Part shown: one piece after another, positions 37,282 through 46,133 of the stretch
How the letters are laid out: each line of letters begins with the position of its first letter
Numbering within the stretch: position 1 is the stretch's first letter
NCBI GenBank assembly: GCA_001804865.1
Contig: MHBK01000047.1
Span: 1 to 64,000 of the forward strand
DNA: 64,000 bases
From: Lentisphaerae bacterium GWF2_57_35
Lineage (GTDB): Bacteria > Verrucomicrobiota > Kiritimatiellia > CAIQIC01 > GWF2-57-35
Reading direction: 5' to 3'
Position numbers and translations under genes: made by a program
Notes under the pieces: generated by a model
Told to the model about the DNA's origin: nothing
The model's input: only the letters and a program-made list of their open reading frames with translations
Database searches by the model: none

Positions 37282-39057
37282 TCAGCCGGGCAGGATGGGG
37301 CGCAGCGAGTTTTCCTTGGCGATGGCCAGGGATCGTCGATCCCAGTAGGCCACCCGCCAACGAAGGATGAGGATTCCCAGGATGGCGCCGAAGATGGCCG
37401 AAAGATACAGGGAGGCCAGATAGGTTCGATCGATTTGCTTGAAGGTCTCGTTCAATTCGTCGAGCTTGATGTCCACGCCCAAAATGGCAATGGCGTTGCC
37501 GTTGGCGTCCCGAATGGGGGCGTAGCCGGACAGTCCGACATTCCACTCGTCGTGCGTGCTGATGGCCCGGTCGGCGGTGGGCCGGTCAAAGCCCTCCATC
37601 ATGTCCGGATACCGGGGCGTATCGGCATAAATATCGCCGATTTGAAGGGCCCGTTCTCCGGGATCGATCACTCCGTTGTGATTGATGTCGGGCGCGGCTG
37701 ACGACCGGACAAGCGTATCGAGGGCCACAAAGGAAACGTACCCCGGCTTATCCGCTTTCCGGGCAATGTAGGCGTAATTGATATGGGGGCTTCTCTTTGT
37801 AATTTCGTTTAGAACGCTTACCAGATTTTCGCAGGCAGGCGTATTCCGGTCCGCCGGCGTTCGGACGGCTTCCACCTCCGCGGGATCGATCAAAAGACTG
37901 GCGGTTCCCGCGACGCTCGTTACTTTGTCCTTGAGCAGACCGATCAGCGAGTTCCTGGAAATCCGATACTGGACGACCTGAACGGAAAGAAAGAAAGCGA
38001 ACACGACCAGTACGGCGGCCACGGCGACGAAAAAATTGCGCTTGCGGTATTTGATGGCGCGCAGGGTCTTTTCCGGCAGCGAATAGGTCCGGACGGAGAC
38101 CGGCAGCTTTTCGCGAAAACGGCGCAGATCGTCCGCCAATAGATAGGCGCTGCGATACCGGTTTTCCGGGTCGCATTCCAGGCACTTCATGCAGATCGTC
38201 TTCAGGTCGAGCGGCAAGGGGGGATCGTCGTCGGCGATCGGTTCGATCCGTCCGTTCCTCAGCTTTTCGAGAATCTGCTGGGCGGAGCCGCTGACGACGT
38301 TGCGTCCTGTCAGCGCGTAGTACAGCGTCGCGCCGATGCCGAAGATATCGGTGCGGTTCGTGATCTCGGCCAGGTCGCCCCGGGCCTGCTCCGGCGACAT
38401 GAAGGCCGGGCTTCCCATGATGACTTTGCCGGAGGGTTTGTCGGCGGCAGCCTGGTCCGGGTCGATTCGCAGGGCCACCCCGAAATCGGCGATTTTAACG
38501 CGGCCATCGTCGCTCAAGAGGATGTTTTCGGGTTTGATGTCGCAGTGAATCACGCCGTGCTCGTGCGCATGAGCCACGGTTTCGCAAACGGAAATCATGA
38601 TGTCGATCAGTCGATTCCGATCCAGCTTGCGGCTGCGAATCGGTTTTTCGAGGTTCGTTCCCGGCACGTATTCCATCACGATCAGCGGCGTGAGTTCGCA
38701 GTCGATGATTTCATGGATCTGCACGATATTCGGGTGGGCAAACGAGGCGACAATGGTGGCCTCGTCGCGAAAGCGGTCGATGATTTTCGACGAGACTCGG
38801 AACTTGGAACGGATGACCTTGATGGCCACCTGGCGCTTGAGCACGACGTCGGAGGCCAGATAGACGGCGCCGACGCCGCCGGCGCCGAGAATCTCCTGCA
38901 ATTGGTAACGGCCCTCGAGTTTTCGGTTGATATGGTCTATTTCCGATTCGGAAGGCGGCAGCGCCTGGGGAGCGCGTTCCACGTCAGCGGGTTGCAAGTC
39001 GATAGTCGACTGATGGTCCCTGTGCACGACAACATTTTTTGTGTCCGACGAATTCAT
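37282..39057 (-). CDS. Membrane Ser/Thr protein kinase with periplasmic sensor domain
   Basis: In this 591-residue protein the kinase domain covers about residues 50-320. It has the glycine loop LGAGGVGAVYLASD, Lys80 in VAIKVI, Glu99, HCDIKPEN at 171-178 (Cys replaces the usual Arg of HRD), DFG at 191-193 and MSPEQ. Helix 1 is at about 341-363 and helix 2 at about 549-567. Between them lies a periplasmic domain of about 185 residues with a CACHE/PAS-like ending (YAPIRDANGNAIAILGVDI). It contains a perfect EF-hand-type loop, DINHNGVIDPGE, at 457-468. The architecture suggests an outside signal, possibly calcium-dependent, controlling cytosolic phosphorylation. No phosphatase or substrate gene is adjacent. 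Confidence 0.88.
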   Translation of the reverse strand: MNSSDTKNVVVHRDHQSTIDLQPADVERAPQALPPSESEIDHINRKLEGRYQLQEILGAGGVGAVYLASDVVLKRQVAIKVIRSKFRVSSKIIDRFRDEATIVASFAHPNIVQIHEIIDCELTPLIVMEYVPGTNLEKPIRSRKLDRNRLIDIMISVCETVAHAHEHGVIHCDIKPENILLSDDGRVKIADFGVALRIDPDQAAADKPSGKVIMGSPAFMSPEQARGDLAEITNRTDIFGIGATLYYALTGRNVVSGSAQQILEKLRNGRIEPIADDDPPLPLDLKTICMKCLECDPENRYRSAYLLADDLRRFREKLPVSVRTYSLPEKTLRAIKYRKRNFFVAVAAVLVVFAFFLSVQVVQYRISRNSLIGLLKDKVTSVAGTASLLIDPAEVEAVRTPADRNTPACENLVSVLNEITKRSPHINYAYIARKADKPGYVSFVALDTLVRSSAAPDINHNGVIDPGERALQIGDIYADTPRYPDMMEGFDRPTADRAISTHDEWNVGLSGYAPIRDANGNAIAILGVDIKLDELNETFKQIDRTYLASLYLSAIFGAILGILILRWRVAYWDRRSLAIAKENSLRPILPG

Positions 39058-39149
39058 AGCGTGTTCATTATGCGCACAATCTTGGGATGAGGTGAAGCCT
39101 GTTTCGAAAAATCGCGGCCGCCCTTGAACGCAACCCTATGGAACACAGA

Positions 39150-39968
39150 TTATTTCGACGGCAGCGAATCCGTGCCGGACAGGCCCAACAGGCGGGCGGC
39201 ATTTTCGTAGAGTAATTTGCTCAGGAACGGGTTCTCCAAGCCCAACGCAAGGACGCGGTCGATTTCCTCTTGCTGGCCGGTCCAGGGCGAATCGGAGCCA
39301 AACAGAAGATGATCCGGCGAATGGGCGGCCATCATGCGCCGGAGCCGGCCGGGTTCCAGGTACGACGTCGAAAAGGAAATGTCCATGTAGAGGCGCCGCC
39401 CGATCAGTTGGTTTTCCACCCGGTCCCAATCCTCCCAGGCGCCGAAATGCGTGGCCACAAACTTCAGCTCAGGGAAGTTTTCGATCACGTGAAGAATCTG
39501 CTGGGCGTCGCAGCGGCGGTCCCGCGGGAAGGCGATGTCGAAACCGGTGTGCGTAACCAGAATCAGGCCGCACGCCTGCAAGGCTTCGTAGACGGGATTC
39601 ATCCGGGGTTCGTTTAAATAGAAGTTCTGATAGTAAGGATGAAGTTTCACGCCCAGGAAGCCTTCCTCGTGAATGCGCCGGACTTGGGCGGCCGCCGCCG
39701 GATCGTCCGGGTGGATCGACGGGAAGGGGATCAGCCGGTCGGATGCCACGGCATGAGACCACTCCAGGATCTTGGAAAACTGTTCGGGGCGGGTGGCGAT
39801 CGAACAAATGACGGATTTCTCGATGCCGGCGCGATTCATGGATTGAAGCAGGGACGATGTTTTGCCGTCCAGGGCCGCGGTGATGTTGGCTTCTTTGGCC
39901 AGGGCGGGCACCGCCCGTTCCGCCAGCTTGTCCGGAAAAGCGTGTGTATGAAAATCGATAATGTGCAT
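39150..39968 (-). CDS. Amidohydrolase family 2 (TIM-barrel metal-dependent hydrolase)
   Basis: The ATG at 39968 follows AGGAG and places the metal-binding HTH motif right at the N-terminus (MHIIDFHTHAFPDKL), as usual. A longer frame from 40052 runs into the upstream gene. The 272-residue product has VKLHPYYQNF, VTHTGFD, VATHFGAWEDW and LLFGSDSPWTG, matching metal ligands and the catalytic Asp of the ACMSD-like subgroup. The substrate cannot be read from sequence. It lies 71 bp after the DUF2235 gene and may share its transcript. Confidence 0.85.
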   Translation of the reverse strand: MHIIDFHTHAFPDKLAERAVPALAKEANITAALDGKTSSLLQSMNRAGIEKSVICSIATRPEQFSKILEWSHAVASDRLIPFPSIHPDDPAAAAQVRRIHEEGFLGVKLHPYYQNFYLNEPRMNPVYEALQACGLILVTHTGFDIAFPRDRRCDAQQILHVIENFPELKFVATHFGAWEDWDRVENQLIGRRLYMDISFSTSYLEPGRLRRMMAAHSPDHLLFGSDSPWTGQQEEIDRVLALGLENPFLSKLLYENAARLLGLSGTDSLPSK

Positions 39969-40039
39969 GATCTCCTCGTCGTATCTTCCCCGACTTGATA
40001 CACCACTCCGGGGTTCCAAGGGAAGCGTTTCTTCACGAG

Positions 40040-40963
40040 TCAATGCACGCATCGGACAAAGTCCCAGGGAATGGCCGGGTAATGCTCGGGCCGCACCGAA
40101 CTATGAACCCAATCGCCCGGCTGCACGATCCGCGCGGAGTTGAGTCGTTCGGTTTCGTCGAGCAGCCCCTCGGGCGAAGGATCGAGGTTTTCCAGCATCG
40201 CAGGATCGAAGGATAACCCGGCTTCCATGCCTTTGTGAAACATCCATTGCAGGGCAATATCGGAAAGACGAGGATCCTGATGCCCGCCTCCCAGGCGGCT
40301 ATGGTCGCCCATGAACCAAACTTCTTCGGCGCCTTGGAGGCGAAGAACCGGCAAGTCTGCGTGGGTTTCATCCAGGGCCATGGCGTGATAGGCATTCCAA
40401 ATCCCTTTGGGAACGCCCAATCGATAGCCCATGCTGCCTTGCTGAACCGGAACCGGACCTATGGTGACGGGCAGATCGCCGGCGGCGATCATATCCCAGA
40501 TGCCGATGAAACGGATGGGCGGCGCCGGCTGGCAGTCGAAGGTGTATACGATGCGATGTTCCGGCTTGTCTTTTCCAGGCAACCGGTGAGTGATTTCGCG
40601 CTTTTGCTTCGACTTCAGAATGGGAATGCCCTTAAGGATGACCAGGTTGGCGAAATGCAGCGCCAGATTGGCGCCGCGGCTGAACCCTATGAGGTCGATG
40701 GGGTCGTCCGGCGACTCTTCCAGATGTCGCGCCAGTTGGAGGTAGGCTTTCTGAATGACGGAAGCGCCCTTCAGACCAAAAGCGCCGTTTAGGGCCGCCA
40801 AAATGAAAATGTATTCCATGCGGCTGCCGATCTCGGGAAAATGAAACACATCGCCCGAACGGTAGGCATGCTTGAATAGGGAGACATGAGTGCCCCGGCG
40901 AGGAGCCGTTTTTTCCGATGGCCCTTGCTGGTTCCATGCCCCCTCGAATGCGAACAGGCTCAT
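40040..40963 (-). CDS. DUF2235 alpha/beta hydrolase (Tle1-like phospholipase domain)
   Basis: The ATG at 40963 is preceded by GGGAGGGGG; the frame also allows a start five codons upstream. The 307-residue protein starts MSLFAFEGAWNQ, has the nucleophile elbow IDLIGFSRGANLALHFAN, the Asp-containing FIGIWDMIA and the His-containing EEVWFMGDHSRLGGGHQD. These fit the DUF2235 family, whose best studied members are T6SS phospholipase effectors of the Tle1 group. No secretion-system gene, VgrG or immunity gene is nearby and there is no signal peptide. A housekeeping or cytosolic lipase role is equally possible. Confidence 0.8.
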   Translation of the reverse strand: MSLFAFEGAWNQQGPSEKTAPRRGTHVSLFKHAYRSGDVFHFPEIGSRMEYIFILAALNGAFGLKGASVIQKAYLQLARHLEESPDDPIDLIGFSRGANLALHFANLVILKGIPILKSKQKREITHRLPGKDKPEHRIVYTFDCQPAPPIRFIGIWDMIAAGDLPVTIGPVPVQQGSMGYRLGVPKGIWNAYHAMALDETHADLPVLRLQGAEEVWFMGDHSRLGGGHQDPRLSDIALQWMFHKGMEAGLSFDPAMLENLDPSPEGLLDETERLNSARIVQPGDWVHSSVRPEHYPAIPWDFVRCVH

Positions 40964-41098
40964 AGCGCCCCCTCCCATTGAATGCCCTTTTCCCTGAAAA
41001 TGAACCTTACCGCCTTAATTTATCCCTGTTATGAAAGGTTTCTCGATTCTTTTTTGTATTTTTAAAGAGTTCGTTTTCCGCGGGCTCAAAATCCTTGC

Positions 41099-41127
41099 TT
41101 AACGTATGACTCAAATATCGATATGAT
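41099..41127 (+). promoter_or_regulatory. Candidate promoter for diaminopropionate ammonia-lyase gene
   Basis: TTAACG (41099-41104) and TATGAT (41122-41127) are separated by 17 bp and lie 37 bp before the GTG start. The -10 is a five-of-six match, the -35 four-of-six. Confidence 0.4.
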
Positions 41128-41163
41128 CTTCCCATTGTCGAAGCCTCATGCAAGGAGAACAAC

Positions 41164-42423
41164 GTGAACGAGCCTGTCCCCGTCACTTGGATGGAAAACC
41201 GCCGCGCCCGGAATCTCGAAGCCCAGGAGGTCGTGAAGGATCTTTTACCCCCCGGGATTGCCCGGCTTGCCAGAAGTTTCCATCGCCAGATTCCGGGATA
41301 TAATATGAGTCCTTTGAAAGGCATGCCCCGTCTGTCGGCCATGCTGGGCGTGGGGGGAATCTGGATCAAGGACGAGTCGGCCCGTCTAAGTTTGAATTCC
41401 TTTAAGGTGTTGGGCGGGTCGTTTGCGATTTATCAGGTCATAAAGGACAAGTTGGGAATTCGCGACCGCGAACTGCCGTTTGCCGAATTGACTTCCCCCG
41501 GCGTGAAGGAGCGACTCGGTCGGTTGGTTTTTGCCGCGGCGACCGACGGCAATCATGGCCGGGGGGTGGCCTGGGCGGCAACGAATCTGGGTTTTGAATC
41601 GGTGATTTACGTCCACAAACACACTTCTCAGCCCCGCATCAAATCGATCGAAAAGAATGGAGGCCGCGTCGTAGTGGTCGACGGGACCTACGATGATGCG
41701 GTGCGCCAGGCGAGCGTCGATGCGGAGATGAATGGCTGGCAGGTCATCTCGGATACATCCTGGGAAGGTTATTCGGATATTCCCAAGTGGGTCATGCAGG
41801 GATATGCCTCGCTCTTTTCGGAGGCGCAGGAGCAACTGTCTGCGCAGGGTCTCGCCAAGCCCACGCATGTTTTTGTTCAGGCTGGGGTGGGGGCGCTGGC
41901 TGCGGCTACCATCGGTTTCTACTATCAATTGTTCGGAGCCGAACGCCCCCGAACGGTGGTCGTGGAGCCTTCAAAGGCCGCGTGTTTGTACGAATCCGCC
42001 CTGCGGGGCGACGGGCAGCCGCACCATTTCGATGGCGAGCTGAACACGATCATGGCGGGCTTGGCCTGCGGCGATCCAAGCCCCCTGGCGTGGAAACTCC
42101 TGTGGGATTGCGCCGACTTTTTTGCGGTGTGCCCGGATTATGTCGCCGCCAAAGGCATGCGGGTTTATGCGGTTCCCCTGGCCGGCGATCCGTTCATCGT
42201 GTCCGGAGAATCCGGCGCCGTTACGTTGGGCGCGCTGCTGTTTACCATGCAGAGCGAGGAAGGCAGCGCCTTGCGCGAGCGGCTACAGTTGGGGCCCGAC
42301 TCCCAAATCCTGCTGATCAACACGGAAGGCAATACGGATCCGGACGATTTTCGGCGCGTGGTTTGGGAAGGCGGCGATCCCGTGCCTGCGGAGTTTCGCA
42401 CCTATAAGGATCCGGAAAGCTGA
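41164..42423 (+). CDS. dpaL: Diaminopropionate ammonia-lyase
   Basis: This 419-residue PLP enzyme splits 2,3-diaminopropionate into pyruvate and ammonia. The cofactor Lys lies in LNSFKVLGGSFAIYQ, the phosphate-binding and substrate segment in AATDGNHGRGVAWAA, and SDTSWEGYSDIPKWVMQGY is diagnostic for this group. GTG start with AAGGAG at 41152-41157. The gene stands alone and is convergent with the response-regulator gene. No ygeY/ygeW-type neighbours are present. It may scavenge diaminopropionate or related amino acids. Confidence 0.93.
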   Translation: MNEPVPVTWMENRRARNLEAQEVVKDLLPPGIARLARSFHRQIPGYNMSPLKGMPRLSAMLGVGGIWIKDESARLSLNSFKVLGGSFAIYQVIKDKLGIRDRELPFAELTSPGVKERLGRLVFAAATDGNHGRGVAWAATNLGFESVIYVHKHTSQPRIKSIEKNGGRVVVVDGTYDDAVRQASVDAEMNGWQVISDTSWEGYSDIPKWVMQGYASLFSEAQEQLSAQGLAKPTHVFVQAGVGALAAATIGFYYQLFGAERPRTVVVEPSKAACLYESALRGDGQPHHFDGELNTIMAGLACGDPSPLAWKLLWDCADFFAVCPDYVAAKGMRVYAVPLAGDPFIVSGESGAVTLGALLFTMQSEEGSALRERLQLGPDSQILLINTEGNTDPDDFRRVVWEGGDPVPAEFRTYKDPES

Positions 42424-42445
42424 ATTCCGCTGGGGCGCAAAAGAA

Positions 42446-42468
42446 GCCCGTCTTCGGAGAAGCCGGGC
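42446..42468. terminator. Hairpin between dpaL and response regulator gene
   Basis: GCCCGtCTTC and GAAGcCGGGC pair around the loop gga at 42446-42468. It is placed 23 bp after the dpaL stop and 18 bp from the end of the convergent gene. Confidence 0.65.
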
Positions 42469-42485
42469 CGCTTCCGGTCAGCCTT

Positions 42486-42893
42486 TCACTTTTTGATCGG
42501 CTGAAAGTCGAATTCGTCCATTGCCTTTTGCAAATCGGCCGGCGTGATGGGCTTGATCAGGTAATTCTCGCAGCCTTTGGAAAAGGATTTGACCACGCTG
42601 TCGGCATCTTTCATCGCGGACACCATCAGGATTTTCGCTTCCTTGTCGCTCTTGTAGCATTGCTTGTCGGCTTCCCATGAGCGAAGTCGGTCGACTACAT
42701 CCTGGCCTCGGGCGCCGGGCATGTCCACATCCATGGTAATCAGACCGTAGGGGGCATGATCGTCCCAAGCCTTGATGAAAAAATCGAACGCTATCTGCCC
42801 GTCATAAACCGCATCGCAATCGCCGTAAGCGGACAGCAGGGCTTTTAGTTTGGTTCGGCTGACATAATCGTCGTCCACGATCAATATTCTCAT
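42486..42893 (-). CDS. CheY-like single-domain response regulator
   Basis: This 135-residue receiver domain has MRILIVDDDYVSR (acidic pair), the phosphoacceptor Asp in LITMDVDMPGA and the Lys in YLIKPITP. MVSAMKD corresponds to the Thr/Ser switch. There is no output domain. It lies 16 bp downstream of the hybrid kinase gene in the same direction and is the obvious candidate to receive phosphate from its HPt domain. Confidence 0.93.
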   Translation of the reverse strand: MRILIVDDDYVSRTKLKALLSAYGDCDAVYDGQIAFDFFIKAWDDHAPYGLITMDVDMPGARGQDVVDRLRSWEADKQCYKSDKEAKILMVSAMKDADSVVKSFSKGCENYLIKPITPADLQKAMDEFDFQPIKK

Positions 42894-42909
42894 GGGACCC
42901 CTTTTTGGT

Positions 42910-45900
42910 TTATTTCTTTGTCTTCAGGTAATCTTTCAATCGCTTGAATTCCGTTTCCATAAGGCCGCAGGTCTTTTCAAGATCCGACGGAGTGGGGGAG
43001 CCGGCTTCCTCCTCCAGCAGGGAGGCCGCCGCCGCCAGCGGCATGGCCGTCAGATTGGCGGCGCCGCCGCGTATGCGGTGCGCCTCCTTGCGAACGGTTT
43101 CCGTTTCGCTTTTCTGGATCGCCTGCCGGATGGAAACCAGTTGATCTTCCACCTTGTCGAGAAACTGGCCGATCATGGCTTCGACCAGCGATTGATCGCC
43201 CCCGAATTCCTCGACGGCCTGCTTGAGGTCGAACGGGGCGTTCCGGGTGGGACTTTTGACGGCCGTCATGGCATTGTGCGCCACGTCCGCCGGCCCGGCA
43301 TGGAACCATCGCGCGACGGTCCGCAGGAAGGTCACGCGCCGGATGGGTTTGGTGATGATGTCGTCCATGCCCACGGTACGGCATTGATGGCGGGCATCGG
43401 ACGAGGCGTTGGCTGTCATGGCCAGGATGGGAATCGCGTTGTATTGCGGGTAATTTGTCCGGATGTTTCGAGTGGCATCGTATCCATCCATGACCGGCAT
43501 CTGCAAGTCCATCAAGACCAAGTCGTAATTCTTGCGGCCGCAAGCGGCGACGGCTTCTTCGCCATTTTCCGCGATATCCACGGTGTACCCGATCCGTTCC
43601 AGGTGATGGCGGGCCACTTCCTGGTTGGGCTGATAATCCTCGACCAGCAGGATGCTTTTTTTGTCGCCGGATGGGACAGGGGAAACGAGTTCCTCTTCCG
43701 GGGCGTTTTTCGGTACGGCGCTCTCCGGAGGAACGTCTTGTATCCTGAAGGGAATGACGACCGAGAAGCAACTGCCCTGGCCGGGCTCGCTTTCCACGGA
43801 AATGTCGCCATGCATCAAGTGGGCCAGATGCCGGGCAATGGTCGTGCCCAAGCCGGTTCCGCCAAAGCGCCGGGTGGTGCTTCCGTCCGCCTGCGTAAAA
43901 CTCTCGAAAATGGTCGCTTGTTTTTCCTTGGGGATTCCGATGCCGGTATCCACGACATCGAAACGCAAAACGATGCCCGAATGGTCGTTGCTTTGCTGCT
44001 TCACATTCACCTTGATGGACCCTTTTTCCGTGAACTTGACCGCGTTTACAATCAGGTTCATGAGAATTTGCCGCAGGTGGTGGTCGTCGCCCCAGAGCCA
44101 GGGGGGAATGCCGGTGTCGACGTGAAGAAGAAAATCCAAACCCTTTCGCCGGGCATGGACGTTCGAGGTGCTGACAATACTTTCCATCAGGCTGTGAAGC
44201 TCGAAGGCCTGCTCCTCCAGCGGCATCTTGCCGGCTTCGATGCGGGCATTGTCCAGCAGGTCGTTGATCAGGCCGAGGAAGACTTCGGTTTCATGGAGGG
44301 TGGATCGGGCATATTTCTGAATGAGCGGCACGTCCTGAGCATTGAGAATCAATTCCGAAAACCCGACGATGGCATTCAAGGGAGTCCGAATTTCATGCGA
44401 CACATTCGCGATGAATTGCGATTTCATGCGATTGGATTCTTCGGCTTTTTCCTTGGCCCGCTGCAATTCGCTTTCGGTCCGCTTGCGAATGGCAATTTCC
44501 CCGGTGAGTTGTTCGTTCGAAAGGGTGAGGGCGCTCGTCCGTTCGGCCACGCGCATATCCAATTCGTCGTTGGCCCGGCGCAGGGCGTCTTCCGCCATTT
44601 TGCGGCGCAGGACATTCGCGATGATCTCGCCGGCCAGATTCAGCAGGCGGATATCCTCGATGTCCCACGAACGCGCCTTCTCTTCCGCGAGAAGCGATAG
44701 AATGCCAAAAAGAGTCTGGTTGATGACGATAGGGGTGAACAGGATCGAATGAATGCCGCCCTTTTGAAGCAGTACTTTTTCGGCGCCGGCCTCCCTTGGA
44801 AGGTCGTTGACGCTGGAAATCTGGACGGATTCGAACCGGCTGAGTTGATGATAAGTCCACGGAAAATCGTTGAGACGCAGCTGTTTGACGGTCGATAGCA
44901 CAGGAGACAAACCCTCCATCGCCCAGCGATTGGTGATATGGAGGGTTTCCCGATCCTCGGAAATCACGCCCAGAAAGCATCGTTCGACTCCGATAAAGAG
45001 GGCAATTTCTTCCAGCGACCGGTTGATCTCGGTGTCGACGTTTTCCGGGCCGGCGTTCAAAAAGCGCGAGGAGATGGACGCAATCAACGATTCCATGCCC
45101 AGGCGATGCTGAAGCAGCCGTTCCGCAAACTCGCGTTCGCTGATATCCGTAAACGTTTCGACCAGGTGCCATCGCCCCTTCAAATTCACCGGCGACACCG
45201 TTTTGAGCACCGGGATGCTCTCGCCGCGGGCATTGACCAAAATCCGGTACGTCTTTTCCAACGAGGGGCTCAAGCGGGCGGTGGGATTGGTTTCCAACTC
45301 GGTAGGCGTCAGGAACCGGGTGCTGGGCGAACCGACGATCTCGTTTCGCGGCAGTCCGATCATGTCGACGGCGGCCGGATTGATGTCTACGATTTCGTGT
45401 CTTTCGGCATCGATCAGCATAAAACCGGTTTGAATGGAGTCTTGGACGGCTCGCAACCGATGCTCGCTGTCGCGAAGGTTTTCCTCGGCCTTTTTCCAGT
45501 CGGTGATGTCATAAGCCAGGGCCAGCACTTCGTCGAGGCCGCAGGGCGACAGGCGCGCCTCGAAAAATCGCGGAACATCGGACTGGGTAATGGCATACTG
45601 GAGTATGCGCACCCGTTTATGTTGGAGGGTCAGGTCGCCTTCACGCAAAAAGGCCTCTGCGACATCCGGCGGAAAGATGCCGGACAGGCCTTGACCGATG
45701 ACCTCATCCAGGGAAACATACGGCTCCGCGTTCTTTTGCTCGCGGAAATCCAACAAGGTTCCGTTCCGGTCGAAATGAATCAGCAGTCCGGGAATGGAGT
45801 TGAGCAGGGCGTTCTTCTTGTTTTCCGTTTTTCGAAGGATTTTTTCCGCTTTTTTGCGTTCGCGAATTTCTTCGGCCAGCGATTGATTGGACGCTTCCAG

Positions 45901-46131
45901 ACGGGCTGTGCGTTCCTGGACGCGTTGCTCCAGGCTCTGTTTGAGTTCTTCCAGCTGGGCGTTTTGACGGCGCAGCTCGGACATCAGATCGATGTATCCG
46001 GCTTTGGCCGACATGGACTCCTGCTGGGTCAGAAACATGTCGTTTTCCGCATGCCGCAGGCGGGTGGTCAGTTCTTCCACATGCGCTTCGAGGCGGCGTG
46101 TTGTTTCCTGATCGGTCCCTGGATCAGTCAT
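42910..46131 (-). CDS. Hybrid sensor histidine kinase with PAS, GAF, receiver and HPt domains
   Basis: The ATG at 46131 lies two bases after the HDOD stop codon. The frame is open further upstream, but that part only mirrors the HDOD gene. The 1073 residues run as follows: coiled coil (about 1-100), two PAS domains (about 105-225 and 235-350), GAF (about 365-515) and HisKA with phospho-His near 579 (VSHEIRTPLNAIVG). Then come the ATPase (VVDTGIGIPKE, GGTGLGTTIARHLA), a receiver with Asp near 873 (LVLMDLQMPVMDG) and HPt with His near 1017 (EAHRIRGGAANL). No transmembrane helix is seen, so it senses a cytosolic cue. A complete internal phosphorelay is present, with the CheY-like protein downstream as probable final acceptor. 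Confidence 0.93.
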   Translation of the reverse strand: MTDPGTDQETTRRLEAHVEELTTRLRHAENDMFLTQQESMSAKAGYIDLMSELRRQNAQLEELKQSLEQRVQERTARLEASNQSLAEEIRERKKAEKILRKTENKKNALLNSIPGLLIHFDRNGTLLDFREQKNAEPYVSLDEVIGQGLSGIFPPDVAEAFLREGDLTLQHKRVRILQYAITQSDVPRFFEARLSPCGLDEVLALAYDITDWKKAEENLRDSEHRLRAVQDSIQTGFMLIDAERHEIVDINPAAVDMIGLPRNEIVGSPSTRFLTPTELETNPTARLSPSLEKTYRILVNARGESIPVLKTVSPVNLKGRWHLVETFTDISEREFAERLLQHRLGMESLIASISSRFLNAGPENVDTEINRSLEEIALFIGVERCFLGVISEDRETLHITNRWAMEGLSPVLSTVKQLRLNDFPWTYHQLSRFESVQISSVNDLPREAGAEKVLLQKGGIHSILFTPIVINQTLFGILSLLAEEKARSWDIEDIRLLNLAGEIIANVLRRKMAEDALRRANDELDMRVAERTSALTLSNEQLTGEIAIRKRTESELQRAKEKAEESNRMKSQFIANVSHEIRTPLNAIVGFSELILNAQDVPLIQKYARSTLHETEVFLGLINDLLDNARIEAGKMPLEEQAFELHSLMESIVSTSNVHARRKGLDFLLHVDTGIPPWLWGDDHHLRQILMNLIVNAVKFTEKGSIKVNVKQQSNDHSGIVLRFDVVDTGIGIPKEKQATIFESFTQADGSTTRRFGGTGLGTTIARHLAHLMHGDISVESEPGQGSCFSVVIPFRIQDVPPESAVPKNAPEEELVSPVPSGDKKSILLVEDYQPNQEVARHHLERIGYTVDIAENGEEAVAACGRKNYDLVLMDLQMPVMDGYDATRNIRTNYPQYNAIPILAMTANASSDARHQCRTVGMDDIITKPIRRVTFLRTVARWFHAGPADVAHNAMTAVKSPTRNAPFDLKQAVEEFGGDQSLVEAMIGQFLDKVEDQLVSIRQAIQKSETETVRKEAHRIRGGAANLTAMPLAAAASLLEEEAGSPTPSDLEKTCGLMETEFKRLKDYLKTKK

Positions 46132-46133
46132 GC

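Noticed and set aside
42892-44700. 602-codon plus-strand frame within the hybrid kinase gene
   Set aside because: The minus strand encodes clear HisKA, ATPase, receiver and HPt motifs; the plus frame is a shadow.
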